From positions 53,038,773 through 53,102,772 of the forward strand of contig OW804095.1 in assembly GCA_942159475.1 (NCBI GenBank): DNA of 64,000 nucleotides. The letters are read 5' to 3'. This DNA comes from Sthenelais limicola. Taxonomy: Eukaryota; Annelida; Polychaeta; Phyllodocida; Sigalionidae. The notes beneath the pieces are model-generated. The model did not search any database. It saw only the letters and a list, made by a program, of their open reading frames with translations, and was not told where the DNA came from. Made by a program: the position numbers and the translations under genes. Positions 1 through 12,606 of this stretch are shown in pieces; position 1 is the stretch's first letter; each line of letters opens with the position of its first letter.

Positions 1-13
1 AACAATTCCTTAG

Positions 14-3000
14 TACAAAAAAGCTTCTATGCTGGAACTACTGACTACAGAAATGGAATGTCCACTTGTGTACGCTGATGTTGAGACAGTAAGGCTTTCC
101 AATTTACACTCAATCGTAGTTCCTCCTTCCTTAACTTCATTTCTACTTATAATCCTTTCAAGTTATTCATTAGAGTTAAAACAGTTAATTCAAACTAATT
201 CTCTCCAAATATGTATTGATTAAAGACATTTTTGCTATTGAATGTTTGAGAGAAACATAACTGTTTGATTTACGTTGTGTATTACATCCCGTGTTTGAAA
301 AACCGGACATTTCAGACCAGATACATGTCTCTTGTTTTGCCAAGTTTGTGATATATAAAGAAACATGTAGCCATTTTGGGCATCGAATAAAGAATTCATT
401 CATCCGTACGTTTTCAGTTGACTGCCTGCAAGATGATCGAGCGTCACAAATTCAGCATCCTGGAGATACATGAAAGTTATGAAACTTATCTCCTAAGGAA
501 GGAGCAAGCAAATGAGGTATGGACAGTTGACTTTTAGGGTCATTATGCTAGAAAATCGGTTCAGTTAAAGGTCAAGTATAATGGGGAAAAAATAAATCAG
601 GATAAGGACTGTTTTTCATCTGTTGTGGTGGTACTAATGGCCTCTGATGTTTAAAGCTGACATTGAACAAGGTCATGAGTAACTTCTTTCGCTATTGCAG
701 TGTCTGGATGGATTAAAGTCATCGGTGAAACTTCAGTCGCTCGGCGAAAGTATGCCCGATTTCTGCGGTGATGAACAGGTCTGTGTTTACTCCCAAATAG
801 AATCTTGATTATCTCTTTATTTGCAATACTATGCGAGTGCAGTTTTTTATTCTGCAATAAACGGGAGCTTTATTCTTGATAGTGTTTGACTAATGGCCAT
901 GCTGGTCCTATAATGCATGAAAATAGCTTATAGGTCTGTGTTTACTCCCAAATAGAATCTTGATTATCTCTTTATTTGCAATACTATGCGAGTGCAGTTT
1001 TTTATTCTGCAATAAACGGGAGCTTTATTCTTGATAGTGTTTGACTAATGGCCATGCTGGTCCTATAATGCATGAAAATAGCTTATAGGTTTAGTAAACA
1101 CTTATCACTGCGTAATAAACTGAACCACCCTCAGAAAACTTGTATCAGGTATAAATTGTATTTGCTCCATCCATTATAGACCGTCCAATGCCTTAATACC
1201 ACTAGAAATTAAGATTATTTACTAGGCTTTTGAAATATTACTCTGTATGGACCCTCGCATTTTATCATAAATGTAATGAATTTTTATTATGTAATGATAA
1301 ACATACTAATAGAGCGTCTATTTTCCTCTTGTCCCCAGAAAGTGGAGTTGTGTCGGTGCCTGTACAAGCTCCATTTCCAGTTGCTGCAGCTTTTTGAGGG
1401 ATACTCAAAGCTTATAAACAGTCTAGCACAGGCTGAGAAGCCCCCACAGGTATTATCAACCTTAATTATGTCTGGTTAAGAAAGAAATGCGCGGTGTTAC
1501 ACCCAAGTTTTTGCTTTTTGGCCAGCAAGACTCACATTTGATAATATATTAGAACAATAAGGGACAACGTCAAAATAGTTTCGTAATGGGCGCGACCATG
1601 GTTGTGTCCAGAATGGGTTTTTCTTAACTCTGTGACCAGTACATATTTCAGAACCACTCATTTGGGAAGCTTGGTCAGAGAAAAAGTGATAAAATGATCG
1701 TAACCTCCGCGAACCTATTTTTACGTCACCCCTAAATTTGTGAAGAGATTATTTGATTAAGTTATTAAACATATTTTTTTCAGATTGATGATTTGTCAGG
1801 GGAGGTGATGTCATTAAGGGCAGACCTGCAGAAAGCTCAAGAGGAGGTAGATGCTGATCAGGAGCCCATCTCCTACATTGTGGATGTAAACACCCTCTCA
1901 CGAGAAGATGCAGAGAAACTGCTTATCGATTATATGAACAGCCAACAGTTTGTGAAATCTGTGGTAGCCATGAGGAATCTCAGGTATGCTTTAATGCAGA
2001 GATGTCAGTTTTCAGGGAATTTCAGGTTTTCAGGTTTTCTCCAAAATGATTATTTTTTTCAAAATTGTCCTTATTTCATATTTGAGCATTTGGGAAGGGC
2101 CTGGTCCCCGCATACAGAGCCCAGAGGCCGGCCCTCTCTCCCCATTTCTGACGGCCCCTGCTCTGTTTGTGTGGGTCACTCTATTTCATAGGGCTGCAGC
2201 CTCCGGTTTTATAAGGAATCCTCCCATATACAACAGCACCAGGGCTCCTGGAGTTTCAGGTTTTATAAGGAAGGGGTATATAGTGAGTAACTCCTGCCAC
2301 TAAGCATGTACACCCTCAGTGCATGGTGACTAACTAGGTCACTAGGTGAGTCATAGTGTCAGTGGTATCTTGACATACACAGAGCACACACACAGAGCCT
2401 ATGTACTCAGTTAAATATAGTGATAATCTGATTATCAGTCATTATGGAGTTAAAAAGAGGACAGCAACTTGGTAATGAATCGTTTCTGAGGAATAAGTTT
2501 CAATGGGACTGGCTTGAGGAAAGTGACTGCAATGGAGACCAACTTTCAATGTATATTGTGCATTCTTGATAGAGCTGGTATTGGCTAAGTGCACATGTGT
2601 ACCTCATGTTAGGTATGTGATCATTATTATTTTATTTTCCCCTTCATAAACATTGGGCTCAATGCATGCATTGAAAATTGAAGCAGTACTTGTTTTCCAT
2701 TGTTGCATATTTTTCATTTTTATGATATCTCTGGTATAAATAATTGCTTCAGTTTCTTAGGTAAAACATCACAACAATACATCCAGTCAAAAGTATAATT
2801 ATTCATCTCAAACGCACCAGAATGTACCATTATTGATATGTTTCCAATTTTTTTTCCTGTGCAAGAACCCACCCCCACCCTCACAGACCCCCTTGAGCAG
2901 GCCTATGGCACTTGCTGACTTGAGAACTCTCTGCAGTATATATATAGGCTTAACATTAGAAAAGAATATATCTAAAAAGTACAGTTTCAATGCTCTCATA

Positions 3001-4193
3001 ATTCTGAAAGCTGGTGCAAAAATGCCCACAGAATGCATCATTTGACTCATACTTTTGAAAATTTTCCTGGGGGGGCATGCCCCCAGACCCCCATAGGAGG
3101 GCTTCACACCTATGGTGCTCGCATCAGCGGCTATGCCGCTGTCCTTTATGACACAACTTGCAGTTCAGGTTTTTTTAAAGGAACCAACTGGCATCCCTGT
3201 AATGTGAATATTATTTTAATGCATTTTATTGTCAAGCTATGTTATTCAATTGTCAATTTACAATGTGTTCTCTAATCGTAATACGGTATACATTTTCCCA
3301 GGCCGCTGTTCCCAGGTGACATGTTCGGAGTGAACCCTTCAGATGAAGTCGAGGGATTACTCTTCATTAATTGCAAACACCAAGCTGAGGCCAAACCAGG
3401 TAAATTTTATCCCTCTTATGTCCCCCCCCCCCCCCCCCCCCCCTTTAATTATGTTGATGGATATTTAAAACAATGGCGATAATGCAAATATACTAATTCT
3501 TGTTACGCCCGGAATTTCAAGGAAAGCCATTCCTCTCTGCATAGTTATGTTGGGCACCGAATAAGTGTAGCATGAAACAAGCTTCCATATTGATTGATTA
3601 AATTTGTCATCAAAAGCCATGTCTAACTAATTTTATAAAAATGCCTTATAGGCTTTTGAATGCCTGTATGATGTTGCTTGTCTGAAGTGAAAATATGTTA
3701 GCCAGTCATGAACCATCGTGTTAAGGTGTCAATGCTATAAGTTGTCTTCGAATTTATTGGGAGGCGAATGAATGATCTGGAATCATGAAGTGCCTGTTGA
3801 AATTTGTTTTTGTTTGTGGGACTAGTAGCAGTAAGAGAAAGTAGAGAAAGAAGAGTGAAAAATTAGTACATAGTGGGACGGGGGGCACTAGCAATGTGAT
3901 ATGTCCGCATAGACCTAGGTCATTATCGCAAATTGTATAACAGTATTATTTATTTCCGACTTGAATTACATGTCAGTCTCTATAATTGATATATGCACAT
4001 ACTATTTAATCTTCTAGGTGTTGTTGCTATTACCAAGTCGGATCACGATTTGTCCGAAGTGTGTACGCGTCTCATGGACATCAAAGTGCAGCTGTCGGTG
4101 GTCATCGCACAGATTGAGCAGCAGGCCATCACACCCACAGCCAAGATCGAGCACGAGACTTTACTAAAACTGCCAGAGTCAAGCACACTTTAA
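14..4193 (+). CDS. FRY: Furry-like protein, C-terminal exons (5' part outside window)
   Basis: Seven exons can be read: 14-88 (probable), 418-516, 701-778, 1339-1449, 1784-1983, 3302-3399 and 4018-4193, stop TAA at 4191-4193. Every junction has AG/GT borders and the phases agree (0,0,0,0,2,1), giving 278 residues open at the 5' end. The protein is mostly charged helix, likely coiled coil, with stretches such as RHKFSILEIHESYE, KVELCRCLYKLHFQLLQL and FPGDMFGVNPSDEVEGL. These resemble the extreme C-terminus of furry proteins, very large HEAT/armadillo-like scaffolds that work with NDR/LATS-type kinases in cell shape and spindle control. The assignment is from memory of the family and no domain signature decides it. 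Intron 5 (1984-3301) is the longest and repeat-rich. Exon 14-88 follows a weak acceptor, and an in-frame TAG at 11-13 bars extension. Confidence 0.62.
777..1086 (+). repeat. Exact 155-bp tandem duplication over a splice donor
   Basis: Bases 777-931 and 932-1086 appear identical by eye. The unit begins with the last two bases of exon 701-778 and its donor (AGGTCTGTG), so the donor context is present twice, 155 bp apart, but only the first is preceded by the coding exon. Complete identity in an intron points to a very recent duplication. Confidence 0.9.
1984..3301 (+). other. Long intron with repeat debris
   Basis: This is the intron between the fourth and fifth well-supported furry-like exons. 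It holds several short CAGGTTTT-like repeats (2022-2280 and 3165-3175), a C-rich patch at 2868-2892, and a GC block at 3068-3100 in which a G run, GCATGCCCCC and AGACCCCC follow each other. Such blocks are typical of degraded transposons in invertebrate genomes, but I see no clear terminal repeats. No coding potential was seen. Confidence 0.4.
3422..3443 (+). repeat. Poly-C run of 22
   Basis: An uninterrupted C homopolymer lies 22 bases after the donor at 3400. The printed length may be affected by sequencing error. Similar G or C runs occur at about 26382-26396, 35497-35513, 40937-40950 and 42421-42440. Confidence 0.9.
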
Positions 4194-4195
4194 AC

Positions 4196-4201
4196 AATAA
4201 A
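4196..4201 (+). terminator. Poly(A) signal of the furry-like gene
   Basis: AATAAA begins three bases after the TAA stop, implying an extremely short 3' UTR if used. No better signal is seen within the next 150 bases. Confidence 0.6.
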
Positions 4202-6081
4202 GTCAGCGATTTACGTAGTGATGTCCCCTCTTTCTTTAGAAGCTTTTATGTATCTGAAACATTCTGTGTAATTAGAATTTTTTGTATATGTGTGTAAAAA
4301 TTGCGATGTGAATAGGACAATCTTTATCTCCTTGCCATTCATATTTATCAATGGATTGGTTGTTTTGCACGGGGATCCCTCTACTTTTAAATCGATTTAT
4401 GTAAATATAAGGTAAACGTGACAGATGAAACTGTAATCGCATATTATTGATTGATATTTTATTATTTGCATATATATAGAAACATGGCGAATAAATGGCA
4501 TCTGCAAAATTGTTTCTTCCCGCTCTTACTATATAGGAGGTTGAAGCAAAACAATGAACTGGATATGTGTTTAATGTTTACATCAGTACAGACATATTCT
4601 GGTCATAAAATCTGGTCAATAACATTACAAGTGTCTTCTAGTTATTTATTTTTTTGCTCGTTATCGACTTTACTTTGTACATACGGTCGGTACTGATAAT
4701 ACTATATTGACTCTTTCAAGCCCAGCTTCCCCAGGAAATTTTGGGTTAATTTTTAATTATTCCTATGCCTTTATCTTAATCAAAACTACAATTTGACACT
4801 GATTTTAGACATAAAAGCTATATATCACCTTAAAGCATTTTGGCTGGAGGTTCCAATTTTGAAACAGTGATGTATGAATTGTTGGTTACCATGGCAACAC
4901 ACTGTTTTTTCAAATTTATTTTAATTTTTTGTTTTCAAATAAATATGAAGATTAATATTTGATATATCATCTAAATAGGTATTGATCAAGATTGGTCTTG
5001 TCATTTGGAACATTTTGATACCAAACACTACAGGTGTTTCATACATGTTTATAGCTCTGAGCACCTCTGTTGGATTTATTTAGATACCAATATGCAGAAA
5101 ATTGGGAACAGATACCCCTGTATTGAATACTAGAATATGAATATTTAAATTTGATCCTTACTTTTTTCTTATGTGGAAGTCAGTTTTAATGGTTCAACGT
5201 TTAAATTAGATGAGTCTTACATGATTTCATGAGGTTGTTACCATAGTAACCAAATGGAAAAGCATGACTAGTGAAATTGAAGTTATTTTAGATTTTTGGT
5301 TGCCATGGTAACAATTCTGGCCCAATTTATATTTCTGAGTTCTCCTCATTTTCAGCTTTCACCTGATATCACACATGACTATATCAGATCATTTTTAAAA
5401 AATCATTTTTTTGCTAGGATCCTCAATAAATGTTATATACCCTAACCTGTTGCCATGGTTACCCCTCTTGGATACAGGGGAAAAAATGATTCATACTACT
5501 AATTTCGGTCTGTTGGGCGAGAATTGAAAGTATAATGATATGAGGGTGAATGGTTCAGCAGAAAATCTTATGATTCATTCCAGTCCAAAAATGATGTAAT
5601 TGATTAAAAATCGGTTACCATGGAAACAGTTATTGCAGTAAAACAGATTTTTTTATTGAAAAATATTAAGGTGTCCAAGTACTTGAAATCTAGTGGTTTT
5701 GTAAGGAAGAATTAGTCAATTTCCTAAATACAAAGAGGAAAACTGACAAAAATAAGCCCTAAATTGTTACCTTGTTTCCATGGTTACCATTCTATTCCTT
5801 ATCTGTTACCATGGAAATAAATACTAGAATATTAATTGTCATGTTGTATGCTTTTAGATGATACCACATACACTATGTTTTGTTATAACACAAAATCTCC
5901 ATAGATATCCAAAATGTGCCATAGTTGCCCAAATGGGCAACAATTGGCCACATGGCTCCAGCAACAATTGTTGCCCACAGGCCCGAAGGTCATATTTTAC
6001 AATATTTAGAATTAAGCAGTTCTTGATATTTTTTAGGCACAAGGAATAGATGAGCCAAAGAAGGGTCTACGAAGTACAGTG
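4202..6081. other. Gene-free stretch between convergent furry-like and RFC3 genes
   Basis: No coding exon was recognised. The stretch is AT-rich and its main content is the palindrome cluster listed separately. Around 5920-5985 there is a local inverted repeat built from TTGCCCAAATGGGCAA and CAACAATTGTTG. Confidence 0.6.
4885..5817. promoter_or_regulatory. Cluster of seven RFX/X-box-like palindromes
   Basis: Seven 14-mers match or nearly match GTTNCCATGGNAAC. They are at 4885 (GTTACCATGGCAAC), 5237 (GTTACCATAGTAAC), 5299 (GTTGCCATGGTAAC), 5449 (GTTGCCATGGTTAC), 5614 (GTTACCATGGAAAC), 5774 (GTTTCCATGGTTAC) and 5804 (GTTACCATGGAAAT). The form is that of the X-box bound by RFX transcription factors. 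The sites could be regulatory, or the decayed core of an old repeat family. A perfect single site, GTTGCCATGGCAAC, also lies at 32444. Confidence 0.5.
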
Positions 6082-6087
6082 TTTATT
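6082..6087 (-). terminator. Candidate poly(A) signal of RFC3
   Basis: TTTATT on the + strand reads AATAAA on the - strand, about 365 bases downstream of the RFC3 stop codon. Use of this site is inferred from position only. Confidence 0.4.
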
Positions 6088-6451
6088 CCGTATAACAGCA
6101 CATTATTATAGAAAACAGTTACAAGCACTGGCGAATGGTCAAATCGTTCAAGACTTTAACAACTATGGTTAGGGTGGGGTAGAAGGGGTGACGGTCTTCA
6201 AAATGTGTGTGTCATTCATTTCTTCCATTTCACACATTTCTTCAGCTTTCATTCCTGCCTGTCAACACATTTTATAAATAAGAGGATGACGCCGTCCTCA
6301 ATCGGGGAAAGTCATTGATATATTTTCCAAATTCAGGAATTAGTAAGAAAACACTATAACACAGAATAGGATATGTTTTACGAATCAGTTTGAATATAAA
6401 TCTTGGTAATTCTACGGTAGCAACCATGAAGGTATGTCCATGTTCTTTATA

Positions 6452-9400
6452 TTAGAAAAAGTCCGCCATTCCTTCTTCCAAAAATCGCTTGTAGATGGAC
6501 ATGAATTTTGCAACAAAGGCTTCCAGATGATAAATTTGCTTCTGGCCCAGTTGAAGGCGGTGTTCATAGTATGCAGCTACTTGGGTGACTTCCGATTTCA
6601 ATTGGCCATCACAGTTGGCCACTATCTCTTGCAGAAGGCCCTTAATATGGATGGAGAAACAGAATGAATATATAATATAATTAGTAAGTGAGAGAGCGTA
6701 AGATATTGCGAAAAATATATTGAAACCGCTGCAAATCATCATTCTACAAGAATGTCCACCCCTACATTAATCCAAAGTCAAGAAATCCGTCTGTATTATC
6801 ATTGTGAATATTTGGTCTAAAGCTTTCAGCAAAGCTGGGGAAAAGCTTTAACTTGGAGTAGAATTTGACAAAGTAATGTGTCTCGCACCTTCATTATGAT
6901 GTCAGCAGGGATACAGTGTGTGAGAAGCTCGTAAATTCGTCCTCGGATCTCAAGTAAACTGAAATAGATATATGCAAGAACATGATTAAACAGTGCTAGA
7001 TCATCACTTAAGTCGGAGATTGGGACGAAACTATTAACTTCAGATGAGCATTATCCATTTGTCAACATCTACATATATAGCGCATGGAGGCCAATTTAAT
7101 CTCTGTAACATAACACTATTATGCACCTACGGTATGGAATGGATTCACACCCATCTAGCCCTCCCCAATAACCCTCTATAATATAATCTACTCACGGAAA
7201 AGGGGGGTCTCATACTTTAGTCTAATTAAGTCAATTAACCATTCATTCCATATCTTCCGTTAACAAACAGTTAGAAAACTTTAAAAACAGTTAACAAATT
7301 TAAAATGGTACGAACCGCTGAGGACTTTGCTGTTGAACAATCATACTTGCTGTTTCTCTGAGAAAGATTTCCCAATCAGGTTCAGTCACTTCTTGGTTTG
7401 GAGTGAATGGATATCTAAAGGCGAAAACAAATACTGTACTTCCTCGTATTTTATTTTAGTGCCTTGGCTTCTCACGCCCAACTTTATACACAGGATTACA
7501 AACGAACCAGGCTTAGATTCACAGTTGAGAACTACCGTAAAATCTACTACTTAAAAACGGATGCGAGTCGGGTATGGCAAAACAATCTGAAGTTTTTCTG
7601 AGGTCCAAACGGAGGTATACACACCCGAAATCATTAATAAAGGACTCAATAAAACAGTGAATACAAAGACTGAAAGAGGCAGATGCATAGTCAAGCCGAC
7701 GATGAGCTATGTTTAAAAACCAGTATATATGATCTTGAATTATACAGGTCTAACCTCAGAGAATTGACGAACTCCTCAAAAGGATGTATGTTTAGGATAT
7801 TAAGAAGTGCATTCACTTCCTATACAGACATTCCCTCTGTGGACATTTCTTCATATCATTAAAACAACGTTATAGAAAAGCAAGAACGATTTCGTTTACT
7901 TACTGTTGGACTTTACAAGCCTCTGTCATTAGAAGGGCACGTCGCAAATTACGTCCACTCTTGGTGGCGATTCTTTTGGCTAATTCAGGAGGTAAACTGA
8001 GACTTTCCTTCTTACATATTTGTATAAGAATAGATGTTATCTGTAAGAGAGATGGGTATTTATGTTAAGATTTCCCCCAAATACCTACAGGCGGATATTG
8101 CGGTGTAAACCAATTTTGTAGGATAAGGGCCTTGGATTCAATCATATCTTAAGACTTTATTAAATTGAACGGTGTGTCCGCTATGACGTGCTACCACAAA
8201 GTGAGTCAAACGCTCGTACGACGTGACGTCAATAATTCTATGACGTAACTGAAACACCTCAAATTAAGGATTTTGATTGGATTATGCTCATTTGGTTGCT
8301 AATCTCAGTCCCTATACCTGGTTACCTGTTGTTTGTCAACAGACGGTTGGGTATGGTGGCTTAAGAGTTTTAAAACTGAATAAAGCCAATGACTGAACCA
8401 TCAAACCGATTTAAAGATTTCTTTTTGGCTGGGAGTTAGTAGTTTAATAATCTCAATATTTTAGATATACAAGATTAGATTAAAGTTTTTATTTCAATTT
8501 TGCCAATTTGAAAAGGACCGAATTTCCAGAGTTACTAGTGATTTTAGGGGGACTATAGTTTTATTTATTCTGGGGAAAAAAATTAAGACTTTATTAAAAT
8601 GTGCATTTCGTTATTTGGTCTTTCCTATTAATGTTTCAATTAGGGCATGGACAATTGTTTAACCATCACGAATGATTTATGTGGTTAGAATTAAGCCAAC
8701 CACCAAACCCGATTTAATGCATCTGAGATGAACATTTATAAAATATAGAAATAAACGGGAGAACACCATATATATTTAAGAACACTGAAACACGCCTTTT
8801 AGGAATCACTAGCTTTAATAGTGACCATAGGATTACAAGTGCAGAGATACGTACTTCTTCTTCTGAAGGAGCTGCAACACGAACACCCAAACAACGAGAC
8901 CTGATTGCAGGGATTACTTTACTCGTGGAGTTACAGCAGAGAATAAGACGACAAGTGGATGTATATTTCTCCATGGTGCGACGCAGTGCATGCTGAGCAT
9001 CTTTGGTTAATCGGTCAACTTCGGACAGAATCACCACTGAAAGAATATGAAGTATTTCGTTAAACTTGATAACCAGTCATACATATATTAGATAACAGTT
9101 ATAATTAATTATATTAGGTGTAGAGACAACGCAGACGAATGCTTTGGCTGTGGTTGTTTTACGCCCTCAGCAACCGTCAGTCATATCGACGGGCCGGGAG
9201 GGGGATATATTTGATTTTACTGATTTCTCCCCAATGGTGGAAATGACCATGTTTGTATGTGAGCATATTAGACAATTCTTGGTGTAGGCTTTAAGTTTAC
9301 TGTATTTTGAACTGGAACTGTAATACAAACTGCGCTTGTATTACATAACTTGAGAAGTTATGATACCACAGTAACTTGTGCCACACCGATTTTAGGAAGT

Positions 9401-11805
9401 GGGAAGAACTGGACATGAAATACGTATTAAATGAGTTTCACTTACGTTCCACGCATTTAGTAAAAAATACATAAAACTACCTTTGAATTCTTTTTGCGAA
9501 GATGTCTCTAGCTGGTGGGATTGAGCCGTGGTTTTTAAAAGTTCCTGTATCACAAAGCGATCATGGATGCCAGCATCACTATTTTAAAAAAAATATAAAC
9601 AATATAAGTACATTGTGCAATGTGTCAATCAAGGTATACGTATAAGAAACTGGATTAAAAATAAAGAGTTGTGGATCTCTATTACCACTCGATATTGTAA
9701 AAGTTTCCTTTATCTTATTTTAATTCCTCTTGAGACTTTCTATGATTATCTGCAAGGTGAACTACAAAAAGAAGTAATTGAATATATTAGAAGTTTGTGA
9801 CAATTTGTTCCTGAATTTTTAATTGCTGAAAGTTAAAATTGGACTCATTCCTTCCCAATATTGCTTTGTTTTTTTCTCATTGATCGAAAGGTTACTGCAC
9901 CAGTTCATCGCTAAATAATCCCTAGAGTGAGTGAATGAGTAATGGTTGCTTAATGCTGCGACGACCTAAAGATTTGCTACGTTCATTTATGTCAATAGTT
10001 AGTTGTTCCAGCAGTATTTTTTACTTAGGTTTAGAATTTGAGAAATAATGAATTTATTACCAATTAGTTTCATTGCTTTATTCTTGAGTAGCGTACTTTT
10101 AGTTATTTAACCTATTATAGATAGTACCACAATAATGAATAAAGCCAGCTTTGTCCATTATTCATTCCACTCTTAGATCTAAAATATCTTGTGGATTGGG
10201 GGTACGGTGTCACACTAATGATTTAACCCAGTTGGTCGGTTGGTTTTTATTTCCAGTAAAGACTAAAGTTTTTGTTTCAGACTTGTTACGAACCATTTCT
10301 TCCGGGGTTTTGGATACATAAAGAATTATATTATAAAATAGTTATAAGATGAATCAGACCTAAAAATAGTCGTATACGTCATGATATCGTATATAGTTGA
10401 TATAGTGCTGAAAGAAGGCTTTATAAATGCTTGTATTACTCAGATATGATGCTGAAACATGTTTATGCAGAATAGAGCTGCTGCTTGGAGTGTATTGGCA
10501 TGAGATTAAGACGCAAATAGCCTATTCGGCCGGTGGTTCTTACAAAGGGGAGACATGCCTTCCTCGTTATCTCAATACGAGCTGGCCTGAATTAAGCCAA
10601 CGGTCGACGGTAACAATATAACACCGTACCTTGGGTTGACTTCAATGTGGTAGTTGCTTCCAATGGTGGATATTTCAATTTTTTTCTTTGATGGCATAGT
10701 GAATGTATGATGTTCAATTCTAAGTTTCTCTATACCAGGTCCATAGAGTTCTCGAAGGAGACAGGTTATCCGAGTTTTTTTCCCGGCGCCTGAAGGCCCA
10801 TAAACTAATAGATGTGGAAAATCACCACTGTTGATCTGGAAAGACATAAGTGTACATCAACTATATTTTGGGTGAATGTAGATGGTCAAAGAAATAATAC
10901 AACTTTTCCCATACAAAAACAATTCCCCCCACCCCCACCCCAAGTCGTAGTTTACAGATGTAGAGCTAAGTTATGTCGTCATGCACCCATGCCATGGTGC
11001 TTTAAAACTATAAATCGTCAATTGAAATAAAATGGGGAAAACAAACAAGAGCAAGACATCTTTTGTTTGAACCTTAGAATAATGCCATGGTCACATTTGA
11101 TTTGTCAAATAGAAACTTCAATGTCTTTTTCAATTGATTTCCTGAATCCTGTCTATACATACATATATATGTTACATTGTATATCATATGTATCGTCAAA
11201 TTAAATGAGAAGACAAAATGATTGAAAAAGATAAATGACTCAAATTAGACTTATATACCAAATTTTGTTCATATTTAAAATAAAAATTTCCATATTTTAA
11301 ATTATCGGTTGTGTCACATAGAGACTTCATTGGTTAAATCCTATCATTAATACTATCAATCTGTCACCATTCCTGACGTCGTCGTCAGTGACAGTGTCAG
11401 TGACTGACGAGTGACGATCGACCCTCTCTACTCTAGGTCAAGAGCGGTATCATGATTGAATCATGGTTACATAATGGTCAATATGACAATAAGGTCTAGT
11501 CAGCCCCTGCAGCTTTTTCACCAGGGAGTGTAACCAGCGCTATATAGCCCTCTGAGCTGCCTAGTGGGGCCTAGGGCTAGCCAAATCAGTACTTCGTAAA
11601 AGTCTGGGACTTAGAAGTTAGAGCGCGAACCAAATAACCACTCCATTATCGCCTATAGGCTAGCTCCCCAGCTAAGACACACTATAATCCGATTGATTAG
11701 CAGAGATTTTAAACATACCAATTTTTTTAGATGCGCTCCTTGATCCTTGTGATAATCTAATTTCGACAGAGAGGTCGGACGATGCTTGTCAACCCACAAA
11801 CTCAT
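6452..11805 (-). CDS. RFC3: Replication factor C subunit 3 (clamp loader ATPase)
   Basis: Eight exons, in order on the - strand: 11805-11719, 10835-10630, 9578-9481, 9036-8855, 8040-7904, 7414-7316, 6958-6889 and 6640-6452. All have AG/GT borders and matching phases. They total 1068 nt, or 355 residues plus TAA, almost exactly the length of animal RFC3. The start [10 protein letters not shown] matches the family N-terminus. Walker A is GPSGAGKKT at residues 42-50. The Walker B-like SEVDRL and the sensor-1 stretch [10 protein letters not shown] lie in exon 4, followed by the SRC motif IRSRC. The C-terminal collar ends [21 protein letters not shown] and then VAKF. RFC3 works in the nuclear RFC1-5 complex, which opens PCNA and loads it on primed DNA, and in the alternative clamp loaders. 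No damage is seen, so this looks like a functional gene. Introns 1-3 exceed 400 bp and hold no recognised genes. Confidence 0.97.
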
Positions 11806-12606
11806 CGTGATAATTTTGAGACGAACAAAACAAAACACTTCGCGCCAAGTAAGCCGAAGGAAATGGCGTTTCGGAGGTGAGAAAAAAGGTAAAAAGTGTA
11901 GGCCACACTTGGTTGCAACGCGTATTGTCCAATCAGAAGCCGTGCCTCATAATCGCAAGACGACGTTTGACAGGGCTATTTTGCCGTTCCTTCACTTTAT
12001 AAATACTCGTTGTTCCAGAGCTATGATTATTTAGACCAGTGAGGTATAAACTAAAATGTAACTCCCTGTTCTGACTAAGAAAGGTGGTAAGGTTATTAGC
12101 AATTCTAGGCCTATTTTTTGTGTTAAGGGGCTGTTCATTTTTAATCACTGACACTGCAGGAGGGGGGAGGGATTTTCAGGCGGGGAGGGGGCATCTTTTT
12201 TTTAACTGAGTCTGAAGGGGTGGGGGTACACCTTTTTTTGCACAAACTCTGAAGGGGGATGGTCATCCTTTTTTGGACTCTGAAAGTGGGGGAGGCGCCT
12301 TTTTTCTTCTTTTTTTTACTTAAAGCTGCTCTCCCAGCTATTTTCTATACGAATCTCAAATTTCACTTGTTTAGCTCACAAATAGCCTAGGCCTACCCTG
12401 CTCCACCTTGTCCCAAGCATTTGGGTCTCTTTCTTAATTAATGTTGGAGTTTAATATTTGAAAAAAAATATACTCCTCCGATCTGGTGTACACCCTTACC
12501 GGTAGGTCTACTGGTCCTGTCTGTTAGGTTGCGACCTGCATAGCCTCGTTGCACTCCCATAGTCTTAGGATCTTTACGAAAGCACAAAAAAGTTTCATAT
12601 ATAACC
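11806..12606. other. RFC3 upstream region and G/T-rich repeat block
   Basis: The first 350 bases should hold the RFC3 promoter. A candidate inverted CCAAT box (attgtccaatcag, 11925-11937) is visible, but no TATA box. Bases 12150-12320 contain about three degenerate copies of a 40-50-bp unit in which CTCTGAAGGGGG is followed by a T run. A related piece (TTTTTTTGCACCAACTCTGA) recurs at about 26398-26417 beside a G run, so this is a dispersed repeat. From about 12430 the sequence is probably the 5' UTR of the following element. Confidence 0.45.
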
